Position numbers and translations under genes: made by a program. The notes beneath the pieces are model-generated. The model saw only the letters and a list, made by a program, of their open reading frames with translations. It searched no databases and was not told the origin of the DNA. Shown here one piece after another: positions 45,317-55,421 of a stretch of 64,000 bases of DNA (position 1 is its first letter; each line of letters begins with the position of its first letter). This DNA is from Pleomorphomonas sp. NRK KF1 (lineage in GTDB: Bacteria; Pseudomonadota; Alphaproteobacteria; Rhizobiales; Pleomorphomonadaceae), in NCBI RefSeq assembly GCF_023721755.1, contig NZ_JAMDLH010000001.1, positions 1 to 64,000 of the forward strand, read 5' to 3'.

Positions 45317-47530
45317 TCAGGCCGCTCTGACGGTCGTCAGGAAGGTGCTGACCTGCTCCTTCAGCATGTCGGACTGCTGCGACAGTTCCGCCGAGGAACT
45401 CAGGACCTGCTCGGCCGCCGCGCTGGTCGCCGATGCCGCCTGGGTCACGAGCGCGATGTTGCGGGAAACGCCGGCCGTGCCCGAGGATGCGCTCTGGACG
45501 TTCTGGGCGATGTCCTGCGTCGTCGCCGCCTGTTCCTCGACCGCCGAGGCGATCAGGGCCGCGATCTGGTCCATCTTCTCGATGGTCTTCGAGATGCTGT
45601 CGATCGCCGTGACCGCCGTCTCGGTGGACGACTGGATCCCGGAAATCTGGGCGCTGATCTGCGCGGTTGCCTTCGCCGTCTGGTCGGCGAGGTTCTTGAC
45701 CTCGGAGGCCACCACGGCAAAGCCCTTGCCCGCCTCACCGGCGCGCGCCGCTTCGATCGTCGCGTTGAGCGCCAGAAGGTTGGTCTGGCCGGCGACGTTG
45801 CCGATCAGGTCGATGATCTCGCCGATGCGCTGGGCGGCGTCGGAAAGGTCCTTCACCGTCTTGGCCGTTCCGATGGCTTCCTGCACGGCGCTCGCTGCCA
45901 TTCTGGCGCTTTCGGCGACCTGGCGGCTGATTTCCTGGACCGACACCGCCATCTCCTCGGACGCCGAGGCGACCGTGTTGACGTTGGCCGAAGCCTCCTC
46001 GGAAGCATGGGCGACCTCGGAGGAGCGGACCGAGGTATCCTCGGCATTGCTGGTCAGGGTCTGGGCGGCCGACTGGAGTTGGGTCGACGCCGAGGAGACC
46101 GAACCGACGATCGCGCCGACGGACTGTTCGAACTCGTCGGCCATCCTGGCCATCGCGGCCTTCCGTTCGGCGGCAATGCGCGCATCGTTGGCGGCGGCCT
46201 GCTCGCTTGCCTCCCTGGCGTCGACGACGGCATTGTCCTGAATGACGCCGACGGTGCGGGCCATGGCGCCGATCTCGTCCTTGCGGTCGGTGCCGGGCAC
46301 GACGATGCCGGTCTTGCGGGCCGCGAGGCCTTCCATGGCGGTGGTCAGGCGCTGGATGGGCTTGCTGACCGACAGCGACACCAGCCACATGACGATGATG
46401 CCGGCGAGGGCGACCACCATCGACACCAGGATCTGGTTGCTGGTGCTATCATTCTGGGCTTCCGCCGTCTCGGCTGCGAGCTTGCTGACGTCTGCCATCA
46501 CGACGGAACGTGGAACCCCGATGATGACGGACCAGTTCATGCCGGTACGGCCAAGCGATATGGGCGCAAACACGCGCAGGCGATCGCTGGATTCCTCGTA
46601 GGTGACAAGTTGCTTGCCCGCCGAGATCGTCTCCATATCCTGTTGCCAGGACGTGTTGATCTTCGACAGCGGTCCGCCAATGGCCGATGGATCGACGCTG
46701 GAAGCCACGACCAAGCCCTTGTCGGTCACGATCGTGACGGCGCCTTCGCCACCGTAGATCTGTCCATTGACGGCTTCGGCGAGCTTCTGAATGGCCGACA
46801 GGTCGAAGTCGGCGCCGGCAACACCCAGGAACTTGCCTTTCACGGTGATCGGAACCGACATCGTCGCGAGGTACACGGCCTTGCCCTGCACGATATAAGG
46901 CAACGGCGCGAGGATGCTTTCCTTGCCGGTTTCCTCGGGGCCGATGAACCAACCGCCCTTCATCAGGCCGTTGGCATGGCTCTCGCGGCTGTCATATTCG
47001 ACCAGCGGCTGGAGCGCGATCTTGCCGGCGCTGTCGCGCGTCCAGTAGGGCAGGGCGCGCCCGGTTCCGTCCGAGCCGACGTTCGCCTTGCCCTTGAAAG
47101 CGGCGTCATTGCCGTCGAGACCGTCGGCGACCCAGGCGCTGTAGGTGCCGTTGAAGCGAGGATTGTCCTTGAGGACGTTGAGCAGCGTAGCGTTGAGTTG
47201 GGCGCGGCGCAGGTCCGCCGGGGTCGCGGATGCACCGTCCTCGACCATCATCTCGAAGGCGCGCGCCATGTTGCGGGCCGCCGCGAAGGCGGTATCCACT
47301 TCGGCCCGAATGTCCCCGGCCTGCGTGGTGGCGATGCCCAGGAGGGCTTCGCGCGATTTGGTCTCGAGCAGTTGGGACACGCTTTTGTTGGTCTGCTCGT
47401 TGACCGTGTTGCTGGCGAACACGCCGTAGCCAACGACAGCCGCCACGGTTGCGACCAGGCAAACGACCGAAAGCGCGACGATCTTGACCTTAATCGATTG
47501 AACGTTCACTGGAACCCCCAGCTCTGACAT
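45317..47530 (-). CDS. Methyl-accepting chemotaxis protein with Cache sensor
   Basis: Transmembrane chemoreceptor of 737 aa. TM1 is near residues 15-37 ([21 protein letters not shown]). A periplasmic double-Cache domain (about 40-370) contains [24 protein letters not shown] and [15 protein letters not shown]2 lies near 390-410 ([19 protein letters not shown]), then HAMP and the signalling domain with the hairpin tip [20 protein letters not shown]. No che genes are adjacent. The ATG at 47530 has a weak binding site; a downstream GTG at VNVQSIK is possible. The ligand is unknown, though such Cache domains often sense amino acids or organic acids. Confidence 0.92.
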   Translation of the reverse strand: MSELGVPVNVQSIKVKIVALSVVCLVATVAAVVGYGVFASNTVNEQTNKSVSQLLETKSREALLGIATTQAGDIRAEVDTAFAAARNMARAFEMMVEDGASATPADLRRAQLNATLLNVLKDNPRFNGTYSAWVADGLDGNDAAFKGKANVGSDGTGRALPYWTRDSAGKIALQPLVEYDSRESHANGLMKGGWFIGPEETGKESILAPLPYIVQGKAVYLATMSVPITVKGKFLGVAGADFDLSAIQKLAEAVNGQIYGGEGAVTIVTDKGLVVASSVDPSAIGGPLSKINTSWQQDMETISAGKQLVTYEESSDRLRVFAPISLGRTGMNWSVIIGVPRSVVMADVSKLAAETAEAQNDSTSNQILVSMVVALAGIIVMWLVSLSVSKPIQRLTTAMEGLAARKTGIVVPGTDRKDEIGAMARTVGVIQDNAVVDAREASEQAAANDARIAAERKAAMARMADEFEQSVGAIVGSVSSASTQLQSAAQTLTSNAEDTSVRSSEVAHASEEASANVNTVASASEEMAVSVQEISRQVAESARMAASAVQEAIGTAKTVKDLSDAAQRIGEIIDLIGNVAGQTNLLALNATIEAARAGEAGKGFAVVASEVKNLADQTAKATAQISAQISGIQSSTETAVTAIDSISKTIEKMDQIAALIASAVEEQAATTQDIAQNVQSASSGTAGVSRNIALVTQAASATSAAAEQVLSSSAELSQQSDMLKEQVSTFLTTVRAA

Positions 47531-47569
47531 CGCTGTCCGATTGGCAGCTTCACCCTGTCTAGCCGTCAA

Positions 47570-47948
47570 CCGTTAACAACGAAAAAATATTCGCTACACA
47601 ACAAGATCAATGTTCAGGACTTCGACCATCGTCTTAACGGAGCGATCTGCAACCAGGTGAGCCTGAGCGTAAGAATAATTTCGTATTTTTCGAAAAGTGT
47701 CGCCTTTGGTTGTTTCTCGCGGGCGTTGTGGGTGAGGCTATATTTGAAAACAATGCGGATTGGGTCAGGCTTTAGTCATGATGGTGGTCCGCTTTAGTTT
47801 GAGAGCTCCGGACCTGATAAATCTCAACAACTTGCTGCAAGCGTTACCGGTGGCGTGCCGCGCGTAACGACGACGGCTGCCGGCCCCATGGTTCGGAACC
47901 ATTCCTCCTCTTCGACGCTTATTTCGTCGGAGAACCAGGAGAGGGGAT
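47570..47948. other. AT-richer divergent promoter region between chemoreceptor and mgtC
   Basis: About 380 bp with noticeably more A+T than its surroundings (runs such as GAAAAAATATTCG and ATAATTTCGTATTTTTCG), as expected for divergent promoters. An imperfect inverted repeat CGTTAC (47842-47847)/GTAACG (47864-47869) lies upstream of mgtC. I find no gene and cannot match it to a known magnesium-sensing leader. Confidence 0.5.
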
Positions 47949-48434
47949 ATGCTGCAAAGCCTTGTCGACGAGTTTACCTTCGAGTTTCCCTTGCCGATCG
48001 AAGTTCTCGTGCTCAGAACGGTCGGCGCTGCCCTTCTGTGCGGAATGATCGGGCTGGAGCGCGGCGTTCACAAGAATCCGGCCGGTCTAAGAACGAACAT
48101 GCTGGTCGGGCTCGCCGTCTCCACCTTCTGCATGATCACCGTCTACATGACGGAGACGATGGCGGACGGAAACCCCGCCATGCGGTTCGACCCGATCCGG
48201 CTTGTCGAGGCCGTCACGGCGGGAATCACCTTCCTGGCGGCCGGCGTCATCGTCTTCACCAAGGGGGACGTGAAGGGACTGACCACTGGCGCCAGCATGT
48301 GGCTCTCCGGGGCCATAGGTCTCGCCTGCGGTCTCGGCCTGTGGTCGGTCGCGCTACTCGCCAGCTTTGCCGGCATCGTCATCCTCTGGCTGCTGCGCCG
48401 TCTGCAGGCCGTGACCGGCCTCAAGGACGAGTGA
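47949..48434 (+). CDS. MgtC/SapB family membrane protein
   Basis: Inner-membrane protein of 161 aa with about four hydrophobic segments. The family signature is visible at GMIGLERGVHKNPAGLRTNML near residues 33-53, and ITFLAAGVIVFTKGDVKGLTTGASMW in part. MgtC itself inhibits F1Fo ATPase and helps survival at low Mg2+ in pathogens. The short form without the C-terminal ACT domain, as here, is widespread and its role is less clear. GGAGAGGGGAT precedes the ATG. Confidence 0.85.
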   Translation: MLQSLVDEFTFEFPLPIEVLVLRTVGAALLCGMIGLERGVHKNPAGLRTNMLVGLAVSTFCMITVYMTETMADGNPAMRFDPIRLVEAVTAGITFLAAGVIVFTKGDVKGLTTGASMWLSGAIGLACGLGLWSVALLASFAGIVILWLLRRLQAVTGLKDE

Positions 48435-48472
48435 CCGCCATCCGTTGTGCAAGGTGGCAAACGGACGGTGGC
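48435..48472. terminator. Hairpin between mgtC and the phosphatase gene
   Basis: CCGCCATCCGTT (48435-48446) pairs with AACGGACGGTGG (48460-48471), 12 positions with one mismatch and one wobble. It immediately follows the mgtC stop, between convergent genes. No T-run. Confidence 0.4.
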
Positions 48473-48541
48473 AACCACGACCGGAACGAAACGAGCCAGC
48501 GGGCGTTTCCTGTTTGCAACGCGTGAAGGAGGGTAGGCCCG

Positions 48542-49210
48542 TCAGCAGGACAGGAGCAGCTCTATCGCCCTGTCGAGTTCGTCGTAGTGACTGATGACGG
48601 CATCGGCCCCGAGCTCGGTCGCAGGTCGTCCGCCGTAGCCGAAGGTGACGGCGACGACGGGGACGCGCGCGGCGCGGGCGGTGGCGATATCGGTTTCGCT
48701 GTCGCCGATCATGACGGCCGCGTTCGGTGTGCCGCCGGCCCGGACGATCGCCTCGATAAGCGGTCTCGGATGCGGCTTCTGTTCGGGCAGGCTGTCGCCG
48801 CCGATCACCGCGCCAAAGAACCTCGCAAGACCGGTACCCTCAAGGACCGCGTGAGCGAGCGCTTCCCGCTTGTTGGTGCAGACGGCCAGGCCGAAGCCAC
48901 GCCGGGAGAGGCCGGCGAGTGCATCGCCAAGGCCAGGGTAGGGGCGCGTATCCACGGCGATCTCGGCCGCGTAAAAGGCGATGAAGCGCTCCACCAGTTC
49001 GGACAGTCGAGCGGCGTCCAGCGGCCGGCCGGCACGACGAAATCCCTCGCCGATCAGTGCCCGCGCGCCATGACCGAACAACAGGGCCACCTCCTCATGC
49101 CGTAGCGGCGAGAGGCCCTCTCCGTCGAGGATCCGATTGAGCGCCCTCAGAAGATCGGGGCCGGTGTCGAGGAGCGTGCCATCAAGATCGAAAACGACAA
49201 CAGGGCGCAT
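48542..49210 (-). CDS. gph: Phosphoglycolate phosphatase
   Basis: HAD-IA phosphatase of 222 aa removing 2-phosphoglycolate. Motif I is FDLDGTLLDT (residues 6-15), the cap has LFGHGARALIGEGF, motif II VCTNKREALA, the lysine of motif III PEQKPHPRPL, and motif IV MIGDSETDIATARAA. The ATG at 49210 follows AAGGCAGAG and gives the usual MRPVVVFDLDGT start; an in-frame ATG at 49255 would add 15 residues. Other HAD-IA substrates cannot be excluded. Confidence 0.85.
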   Translation of the reverse strand: MRPVVVFDLDGTLLDTGPDLLRALNRILDGEGLSPLRHEEVALLFGHGARALIGEGFRRAGRPLDAARLSELVERFIAFYAAEIAVDTRPYPGLGDALAGLSRRGFGLAVCTNKREALAHAVLEGTGLARFFGAVIGGDSLPEQKPHPRPLIEAIVRAGGTPNAAVMIGDSETDIATARAARVPVVAVTFGYGGRPATELGADAVISHYDELDRAIELLLSC

Positions 49211-49574
49211 CGGTCGCTCTGCCTTTCTTTTTCCGTGATAGACGGGATTTAGCATGCCCTTGGGCCGATGCCAGGACTATCGCCATGCCCAAGGGGACAA
49301 CAATGGTCGCGTTGCAGTGCAACGGGCTTGCGACATTGCGCAGTTTGCGGCAAACCAGCGAGGGCCGTTTCGGGGGAAATGGGGCTTGATCGCGGCGGGC
49401 GCATCATTTCGCCAGATTTCGGTTTCACAGGCTGGGCGACGCCGCTATGGCGCGATCGAAACCGCCGGTGATTCCATATGGGAATCGCCCTGGCGCCACG
49501 GGTGATCGTGACAAGGGGCTTGCCCTTCGGGACGAATGAAGCCAAACGACGAAGTCGATATCGGAGATTTGTTT

Positions 49575-50081
49575 ATGCACCGGACCCTGAACCTTCTCCG
49601 CCGCCCGCTGGCGGCGGCCATGGTGATCGCCGCGCTGGCGTCTCCGGCATTGTCTGAGGACTTCACCGAGTCCCACCTCGCGGCGGCTCGCGAAACCATT
49701 GCCGCCGCTCACGCCTCGGAACAGTTCAACGAGATCTTGATCGTGCTGGCCGAGCAGACCAAGGCGCTGTTCCAGCGCTCCAACCCCGGTGCCGCCAAGG
49801 ACATCGAGGAAGTGGTGAGTGCCGTCGCCCTCGATCTTGCCAAGCGTCGCCCCGATCTCGATCGCGAGCTCGAGCGCGTCTGGGCCGGTCGTTTCAACGA
49901 GGACGAACTGAAGCAGATCACCGCCTTCTTCAACTCGCCGGTCGGCCAGAAGTACGGCCAGCTCGCGCCGGTGATCATCCAGGACTCGATGCGCTCGGCC
50001 GGCATCTGGCGCGACGCCCTGTCGACGGAAATCCTCACCCGCTCGCGCGACGAGCTCAACAAGCGCGGCTACAGCTTCTGA
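49575..50081 (+). CDS. Secreted DUF2059 domain protein
   Basis: A 168 aa exported protein. The signal peptide covers residues 1-27 (RPLAAAMVIAALASPALSED, cleavage near ALS). The rest is helical, with FNEDELKQITAFFNSPVGQKY typical of DUF2059. The ATG at 49575 has a GGAGATTT site and gives a clean signal peptide; an ATG at 49536 would lengthen it by 13 polar residues. Function unknown. It may be transcribed with gor 71 bp downstream. Confidence 0.8.
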   Translation: MHRTLNLLRRPLAAAMVIAALASPALSEDFTESHLAAARETIAAAHASEQFNEILIVLAEQTKALFQRSNPGAAKDIEEVVSAVALDLAKRRPDLDRELERVWAGRFNEDELKQITAFFNSPVGQKYGQLAPVIIQDSMRSAGIWRDALSTEILTRSRDELNKRGYSF

Positions 50082-50152
50082 CGCACTTGTGTTGCCACGA
50101 CCGGCCGCCGGGATGATAAGAGGACGGACGTTCCTCTACACGGCGGTTGGTA

Positions 50153-51520
50153 ATGGCATCCTTCGACTATGATCTCTTTGTCATCGGCGCGGGCTCCGGC
50201 GGAGTTCGCGCCGCTCGCATTTCCGCGGGCTATGGTGCGCGTGTGGCCATTGCCGAGGAGTCGCGCATCGGTGGCACCTGTGTCATTCGCGGCTGCGTGC
50301 CGAAAAAGCTGCTGGTCTACGCCTCCCGGTTCGCCGCAGAGTTCAACGATGCCGCCGGTTTCGGTTGGTCGGTCGGCGAACGGTCGTTCGACTGGGAGGC
50401 GCTGAGGGCTTCCAAGGAGCGGGAGATCACCCGTCTCGAAGGCATCTATGCCGGCAACCTTCAGCGATCCGGTGTGGAAGTCATCCGCGACCGCGCCGTC
50501 ATCACAGGTCCCAACGAGATCCGCCTCGTTGCCGAGGAGCGAACCATCACGGCGGAGCGCATCCTGATCGCCACCGGTAATCGCCCCGTGCTGCCCGACA
50601 TTCCCGGCATCGAGCACGCCGTCACGTCGACCGACATGTTCGATCTGCCGACCCTGCCCGCGAAGGCGGTGGTGGTGGGTGGCGGCTACATCGCCCTTGA
50701 GTTTGCGTCCATCCTCGTGGGTCTCGGGGTTGCGACCACGGTGCTCTATCGTGGCGAGCAGGTGCTGCGCGGCTTCGACCGGGAGGTCCGGGACAAGCTG
50801 GCCGACGCGCTCAGGGCGCGTGGCATCGATTTGCGCACCGGTATCCAGGTGCGGAGAATCGACAAGACGGCGGTTGGTCTGGCCGTGAGTCTTACCGACG
50901 GTTCCGATCTCGACACCGATCTGGTCCTCGCCGCCACCGGGCGCCACCCGAACACGACCGGGCTCGGTCTCGAGGCGCTGGGCGTGGCGCTCGATCAGGA
51001 TGGCGCCGTCGTCGTCAACGCGCTGTCGGAAACCACCGTGCCCTCGATCTATGCGGTTGGCGACGTCACCAACCGGGCCCAGCTCACACCGGTGGCGATC
51101 CGCGAGGGACATGCCTTCGCCGATACGGTGTTCGGCGGCCGCGAGAGTTTCGCCGATCATTCAATCCTGCCGACGGCGATCTTCACCACGCCGGAAGTCG
51201 GCACCGTGGGGTTGTCGGAGGAGGCGGCCTGCGCGGCATACACGGCGGTGGACGTCTACAAGGCGGAGTTCCGCCCGATGCGCAACATCCTCGCCGGACG
51301 CGACGAGCGCACCTTCATGAAGGTGGTGGTCGATGCCATCACCGATCGCGTGCTCGGCGTCCACATCATGGGACCGGAGGCTGGCGAGATGATCCAGACC
51401 ATCGGCATCGCCATGACCATGGGGGCGACCAAGCGCGACTTCGATCGCACCATGGCCGTCCATCCCACCGCCGCCGAGGAGCTGGTCACGCTGCGGACTC
51501 CGTCCGTTCGCCACAGGTAG
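50153..51520 (+). CDS. gor: Glutathione-disulfide reductase
   Basis: NADPH- and FAD-dependent enzyme that reduces GSSG in the cytoplasm. The product is 455 aa. The FAD motif GAGSGGVRAAR is at residues 12-22 and the redox pair Cys43-Cys48 in GGTCVIRGCVPKK. The second nucleotide motif VVGGGYIALEFASIL lies near 175. The C-terminal HPTAAEELVTLR carries the catalytic histidine. The ATG at 50153 is preferred over a TTG two codons upstream. Confidence 0.95.
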   Translation: MASFDYDLFVIGAGSGGVRAARISAGYGARVAIAEESRIGGTCVIRGCVPKKLLVYASRFAAEFNDAAGFGWSVGERSFDWEALRASKEREITRLEGIYAGNLQRSGVEVIRDRAVITGPNEIRLVAEERTITAERILIATGNRPVLPDIPGIEHAVTSTDMFDLPTLPAKAVVVGGGYIALEFASILVGLGVATTVLYRGEQVLRGFDREVRDKLADALRARGIDLRTGIQVRRIDKTAVGLAVSLTDGSDLDTDLVLAATGRHPNTTGLGLEALGVALDQDGAVVVNALSETTVPSIYAVGDVTNRAQLTPVAIREGHAFADTVFGGRESFADHSILPTAIFTTPEVGTVGLSEEAACAAYTAVDVYKAEFRPMRNILAGRDERTFMKVVVDAITDRVLGVHIMGPEAGEMIQTIGIAMTMGATKRDFDRTMAVHPTAAEELVTLRTPSVRHR

Positions 51521-51550
51521 AGGATCACGGCGGCGGCGGATGGTTATGGG

Positions 51551-52378
51551 TCAGGCGATGGGGATCCAGATTTCCACCGTCCCACTGCAGGTCTTCGGAT
51601 CGAAGCGCTCGTCATAGAGCTCGAAGTCGGGTGTCTTGCCCGGCTGAAGCCCGGCGTCGGGCAGCGCCTTGTTCCAGATGGTGTAGACTGTCTTGTTGAA
51701 GATCGAGAGAGAGCCGACGTGCTCGAACACCGCATATCGGCTAGCCGGGATATCGACCGAGTCGAGGCCGGCCGGAACGTTTGTTGCCGTCGATTCCAGG
51801 CCGGCGACATAACGGAAGTGCCCGTCGGCCTCCATATCGCAGCAGACGCCGTAGGCTGCACCGGTCACAGGAGAGGGAACCTCGCCGCAGCGTGGATCGA
51901 GATCTTTCCACAGCTTTGGGATGACGGAATTCGTCTCAAAGGTGCAGCGGGTCGACAGGCCGATCACGCGGAAGGCACCGCGCTCGCGGAATTTCGGTGG
52001 GGTGAGATCGATGATCATGTCCTTGCGCATGGTCCAAGGCTCCATCAGTGAGAGATTGCAGGTCGTACGAGTCTGCCGAACCGTGCTCGGCAAAACGCCG
52101 AAACAGCCGGCGAAGGCCCGGGTGAACGCCTCGTGAGAGTTGTAGCCGGCGTCGAGCGCGACAGGCAGGATCTCCTGGTCGCCCTTCGCCAGGGCTTGGG
52201 CGGCAATCGTCAGCCGCCGGGCCCTCAGGTAGCTGATCGGCGCGAGACCGATGTTGGCCTGGAAGAGACGAGACAGGTGCCAGGGGCTGACGCAGCAGAG
52301 GTCGGCAAGCTCGACAAGCGTCAATGGCTCCCGAATGTTCTGCTCGATATGCTGGATCGCCCTGTCCAGGATTTCCAT
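51551..52378 (-). CDS. AraC-family regulator with GyrI-like effector domain
   Basis: A 275 aa regulator of the Rob/SoxS-like group. The N-terminal AraC double helix-turn-helix is at residues 1-105 (LTLVELADLCCVSPWHLSRLF, ILPVALDAGYNSHEAFTRAF). The C-terminal GyrI-like small-molecule domain is at 115-275 (VIGLSTRC, DIPASRYAVFEHVGSL, FELYDERFDP). Such proteins sense toxic or cationic small molecules. It is convergent with gor and is followed upstream by the sugar-importer terminator. Target genes are not evident. Confidence 0.9.
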   Translation of the reverse strand: MEILDRAIQHIEQNIREPLTLVELADLCCVSPWHLSRLFQANIGLAPISYLRARRLTIAAQALAKGDQEILPVALDAGYNSHEAFTRAFAGCFGVLPSTVRQTRTTCNLSLMEPWTMRKDMIIDLTPPKFRERGAFRVIGLSTRCTFETNSVIPKLWKDLDPRCGEVPSPVTGAAYGVCCDMEADGHFRYVAGLESTATNVPAGLDSVDIPASRYAVFEHVGSLSIFNKTVYTIWNKALPDAGLQPGKTPDFELYDERFDPKTCSGTVEIWIPIA

Positions 52379-52454
52379 GTCGTCCTCGCGGCGCTGACTA
52401 CCTCATCTTCATGCCAGAAGCCCGAGATGGCCGCTTGATCGAGATTGCCTGGCC

Positions 52455-52482
52455 CAACGAAAACGCCGCCCGAAGGCGGCGT
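52455..52482 (-). terminator. Terminator of the amino-sugar importer operon
   Basis: On the - strand ACGCCGCC-TTCG-GGCGGCGT forms an 8 bp stem with a UUCG tetraloop, followed by TTTCGTTG. It lies 25 bases beyond the stop of the ATPase gene at 52508. Confidence 0.8.
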
Positions 52483-52507
52483 CCTGCAACATAAAGTCTG
52501 AAAGAAG

Positions 52508-53509
52508 TCAGGCGACGATCGACCTGCCTTTTTCGTCGAAGCGGTGGATCTTGGTGGGGTCCGGCGTCGCATGGACGACGTCGTCGGCGGCATAGCGATG
52601 CTCGCCGAACAGCCGCACGGTGATGAGACCGGCCGTCTCGGTTTCCAGATAGAGGTTGGTGTCGGCGCCGAGATGTTCGGCGTGAATGACCTTGCCCTTG
52701 AAACGGCCCTCCGCTGGCGACACAGACAGATGTTCCGGCCGAATCCCGATGGTGACTCCTGCCTCGCCGATGCGCGCCGCCTCGACGAAGTTCATCTGTG
52801 GCGAGCCGATGAAGCCGGCGACGAACAGGTTGGCCGGACGATTGTAGAGTTCCATCGGCGAGCCGATCTGCTCGATGACGCCGCCGTTCAGCACCACGAT
52901 GCGGTCGGCCAGCGTCATCGCCTCCACCTGATCGTGCGTCACGTAGATCATGGTGGCGCCGAGCTGACGATGCAGGCGGGCGATCTCGACGCGGGTCTGC
53001 ACGCGCAGCGCGGCATCGAGGTTGGAGAGCGGCTCGTCGAACAGGAATAGCTCCGGTTCGCGCACCAGCGCGCGACCGATGGCGACGCGCTGGCGCTGGC
53101 CGCCGGAGAGTTCCGCCGGCCGGCGCTTGAGATAAGGCTCCAGCGACAGCATTTCCGTCGCCGCGGCGACGCGGGTATTGATCTCGTCCGTTGGCGTGCC
53201 GGCTTGCTTGAGACCGAGCGCCATGTTGTCGCGCACGCTGAGGTGGGGGTAGAGCGCATAGGTCTGGAAGACCATGGCGATGCCGCGCTTGGCCGGTGGC
53301 GTGACCGTCACGTCCTCACCGTTGATCAGCACGGCGCCCGAGGTGACGTCTTCAAGGCCGGCGATCGAGCGCAGCAGGGTCGACTTGCCGCAGCCCGACG
53401 GACCGACGAAGATGACGAACTCGCCGTCCTTCACCTGAAGGTCGATGCCCTTCAGCACCTCCTGCGCACCGAAGGATTTCCTGATGTTCCTGAGTTCAAG
53501 CGATCCCAC
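52508..53509 (-). CDS. Sugar ABC importer ATP-binding protein (UgpC/MsmK/MalK family)
   Basis: A 333 aa ATPase of a CUT1 sugar importer. Walker [10 protein letters not shown] is near residues 36-44, Q-loop in [14 protein letters not shown], signature [16 protein letters not shown], Walker [18 protein letters not shown], and H-loop [14 protein letters not shown]-terminal regulatory TOBE/MalK-like domain follows from about 240 ([11 protein letters not shown]). It is the last gene of the murQ operon, 6 bp after the dehydrogenase gene. Confidence 0.93.
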   Translation of the reverse strand: MGSLELRNIRKSFGAQEVLKGIDLQVKDGEFVIFVGPSGCGKSTLLRSIAGLEDVTSGAVLINGEDVTVTPPAKRGIAMVFQTYALYPHLSVRDNMALGLKQAGTPTDEINTRVAAATEMLSLEPYLKRRPAELSGGQRQRVAIGRALVREPELFLFDEPLSNLDAALRVQTRVEIARLHRQLGATMIYVTHDQVEAMTLADRIVVLNGGVIEQIGSPMELYNRPANLFVAGFIGSPQMNFVEAARIGEAGVTIGIRPEHLSVSPAEGRFKGKVIHAEHLGADTNLYLETETAGLITVRLFGEHRYAADDVVHATPDPTKIHRFDEKGRSIVA

Positions 53510-53515
53510 GGGGCA

Positions 53516-54574
53516 TTATCCTTGCAGTTTGACCGGCTTGCCGGTGCGGACACTCTCATCGGCGGCGAGGCAGACGGCCAGCGACTTCAGGGCGTCGTTC
53601 ATGTGCTGGGTGAGGTCGATGTCCTCGATGATCGCCCTGAGCATGTAGGCCTGTTCCAGCTCGCAGAGTTCCTGGTGGCCCGGCTCGCCGGCCATCGTGT
53701 GGTCGACGTCGGGCGCCAGGAACGCGCCGTCGGGGCCGGTTGCCGCCTTGTGGACGCGGATGGTCGAGGTGCGGGTATGGGCGTCGACATCGTCCGACTT
53801 GCCCTCCCGCATGACGATGGAGGCCGAGCCGTTCGGCGAGATGATGTCTTTGACGAAGAAGGCCTGCTCGGACATCATCGGTCCCCAGCCGGCCTCGTAC
53901 CAGCCGACCGAGCCGTCGGAGAACAACACCTGCAGGTGGCCGTAGTTGTACATGTCCGGCGCTATCTCGTTGGAAAGGCGGAGCCCCATGCCGCGCACTT
54001 CCGTGGGGGCGGCATCGGTCACCTGGCACATCACGTCGATATAGTGGACGCCGCAGTCGACGATCGGCGCGGTGGTGTTCATCAGCGCCTTGTGCGTCTC
54101 CCAGGTCTTGCCGGAGGACTGCTGGTTGAGGTTCATGCGGAAGACGTAGGGACCGCCGAGTGCCCGCGCCTCGGCGATGAAGCGCTGCCAGGACGGATGA
54201 TGGCGCAGGATATAGCCGATGACGAGCTTGCGCTTGTTGGCGACGGCGCAGTCGATGATCCGCCGCGCGTCGGCCACCGTGGTGGCCAGCGGCTTTTCCA
54301 CGAAGACGTGGCAGCCCTGTTCCATGGCCATCACCGCGTAATCGGCGTGGCTCTCCGAATAGGTGCTGATCGACGCCATGTCGGGCTTGAGCGCCTTCAG
54401 CGCCTCCGGGAAGGAGGGGGCGATTTCGTAGCCCTGGAGTTCGTCCGGCAGCGCCACCCTGGTGCGGTTGACGAGGCCGACGATCTCGAAGCCGGGATTG
54501 CGATGATAGGCGAGGGCGTGGCTTTTTCCCATGTTGCCGAGGCCGGCGGAAAGAACGCGAACGGGCGATGTCAT
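53516..54574 (-). CDS. Gfo/Idh/MocA-family sugar dehydrogenase
   Basis: NAD(P)-dependent oxidoreductase of 352 aa. The Rossmann motif VLSAGLGNMGKSHA lies near residues 6-19 and the family lysine is in EKPLATT near 95. The C-terminal half is the beta-sheet substrate domain (VDCGVHYIDVMCQV). The ATG at 54574 overlaps the permease stop (ATGA). In this operon it may oxidise or epimerise the imported sugar, for example an amino sugar or a uronate derivative. The exact substrate is unknown. Confidence 0.88.
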   Translation of the reverse strand: MTSPVRVLSAGLGNMGKSHALAYHRNPGFEIVGLVNRTRVALPDELQGYEIAPSFPEALKALKPDMASISTYSESHADYAVMAMEQGCHVFVEKPLATTVADARRIIDCAVANKRKLVIGYILRHHPSWQRFIAEARALGGPYVFRMNLNQQSSGKTWETHKALMNTTAPIVDCGVHYIDVMCQVTDAAPTEVRGMGLRLSNEIAPDMYNYGHLQVLFSDGSVGWYEAGWGPMMSEQAFFVKDIISPNGSASIVMREGKSDDVDAHTRTSTIRVHKAATGPDGAFLAPDVDHTMAGEPGHQELCELEQAYMLRAIIEDIDLTQHMNDALKSLAVCLAADESVRTGKPVKLQG

Positions 54575-55410
54575 TTGACCGCTCCCGAGGTGATGCCGCG
54601 GATGAGTTGCCGCGAGAAGATGACGTAGAGGACGAGCACCGGGAAGATGGCGAGCGACAGCGCCGCCAGCACGGCGTTCCAGTTGGTGACGAACTGGCCG
54701 ATGAATAGCTGGGCGCCGAGCGTCACCGTCTTGGTGCTTTCGCCGGGGGCGAGGATCAGCGGGAACCACAGGTCGTTCCATATGGGGATCATGGTGAACA
54801 CGGCCACCGTCGCCATGGCGGGCCGCACCAGCGGCAGCACCAGGCGGAAGAAGATGGCGTACTCGCTGAGCCCATCGATGCGCCCGGCGTTCTTGAGGTC
54901 GTCGGATACCGTTCGCATGAACTCCGACAGGATGAAGATGGCGAGCGGCAGTCCCTGCGCCGTGTAGACCAGCACGAGGGATGTCAGCGTGTTGACGAGG
55001 CCCGACGCCACCATGCCCTGCAACAGCGCCACCGTGCCCAGGCGGATGGGGATCATGATGCCGATGGCGAGATAGAGCCCCATCAGCGTGTTGCCGCGGA
55101 AGCGATATTCGGACAGGGCGAAAGCGGCCATGGCGCCGAACAGCAGCACCAGGAAGATCGAGACGACCGTGACGACGGTGCTGTTCTGGAAATAGGTGAC
55201 GAAGTCGCCCTGCTTCAGCACCGTCTCGTAGCCGATCAGGCTGAAGGTGGAAGGGCCGGGCAGCCGCAGGGGCTGGCCGAAGATCGCCTGCTTGCTCTTG
55301 AACGAGTTGATGATGGTGAGGAACACCGGAAACAGCGCCACCAGCGTGTAGGCGATCAGGGCCACGTGCACGAGGCTGGTGCGCAGCGTCGATTGTCTTG
55401 CCTTGGACAT
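54571..55410 (-). CDS. Sugar ABC importer permease (MalG-like)
   Basis: Inner-membrane subunit of 279 aa with about six helices. The EAA loop ISEYAIFFRLVLPLVRPA-type motif appears as KNAGRIDGLSEYAIFFRLVLP. The N-terminal helix is VALIAYTLVALFPVFLTIINS. It forms the channel with the upstream MalF-like subunit, 11 bp away. Confidence 0.92.
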   Translation of the reverse strand: MSKARQSTLRTSLVHVALIAYTLVALFPVFLTIINSFKSKQAIFGQPLRLPGPSTFSLIGYETVLKQGDFVTYFQNSTVVTVVSIFLVLLFGAMAAFALSEYRFRGNTLMGLYLAIGIMIPIRLGTVALLQGMVASGLVNTLTSLVLVYTAQGLPLAIFILSEFMRTVSDDLKNAGRIDGLSEYAIFFRLVLPLVRPAMATVAVFTMIPIWNDLWFPLILAPGESTKTVTLGAQLFIGQFVTNWNAVLAALSLAIFPVLVLYVIFSRQLIRGITSGAVK

Positions 55411-55421
55411 TCGCGCCTCCG

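Noticed and set aside
45302-47527. A 741-codon open frame on the + strand opposite the chemoreceptor gene
   Set aside because: The translation is Gly/Asp/Arg-rich without motifs; the - strand encodes a clear Cache-HAMP-MCP protein.
47821-47948. Known riboswitch (guanidine or magnesium type) before mgtC
   Set aside because: The inverted repeat CGTTAC/GTAACG is present but the loop sequences do not fit the consensus patterns I know.
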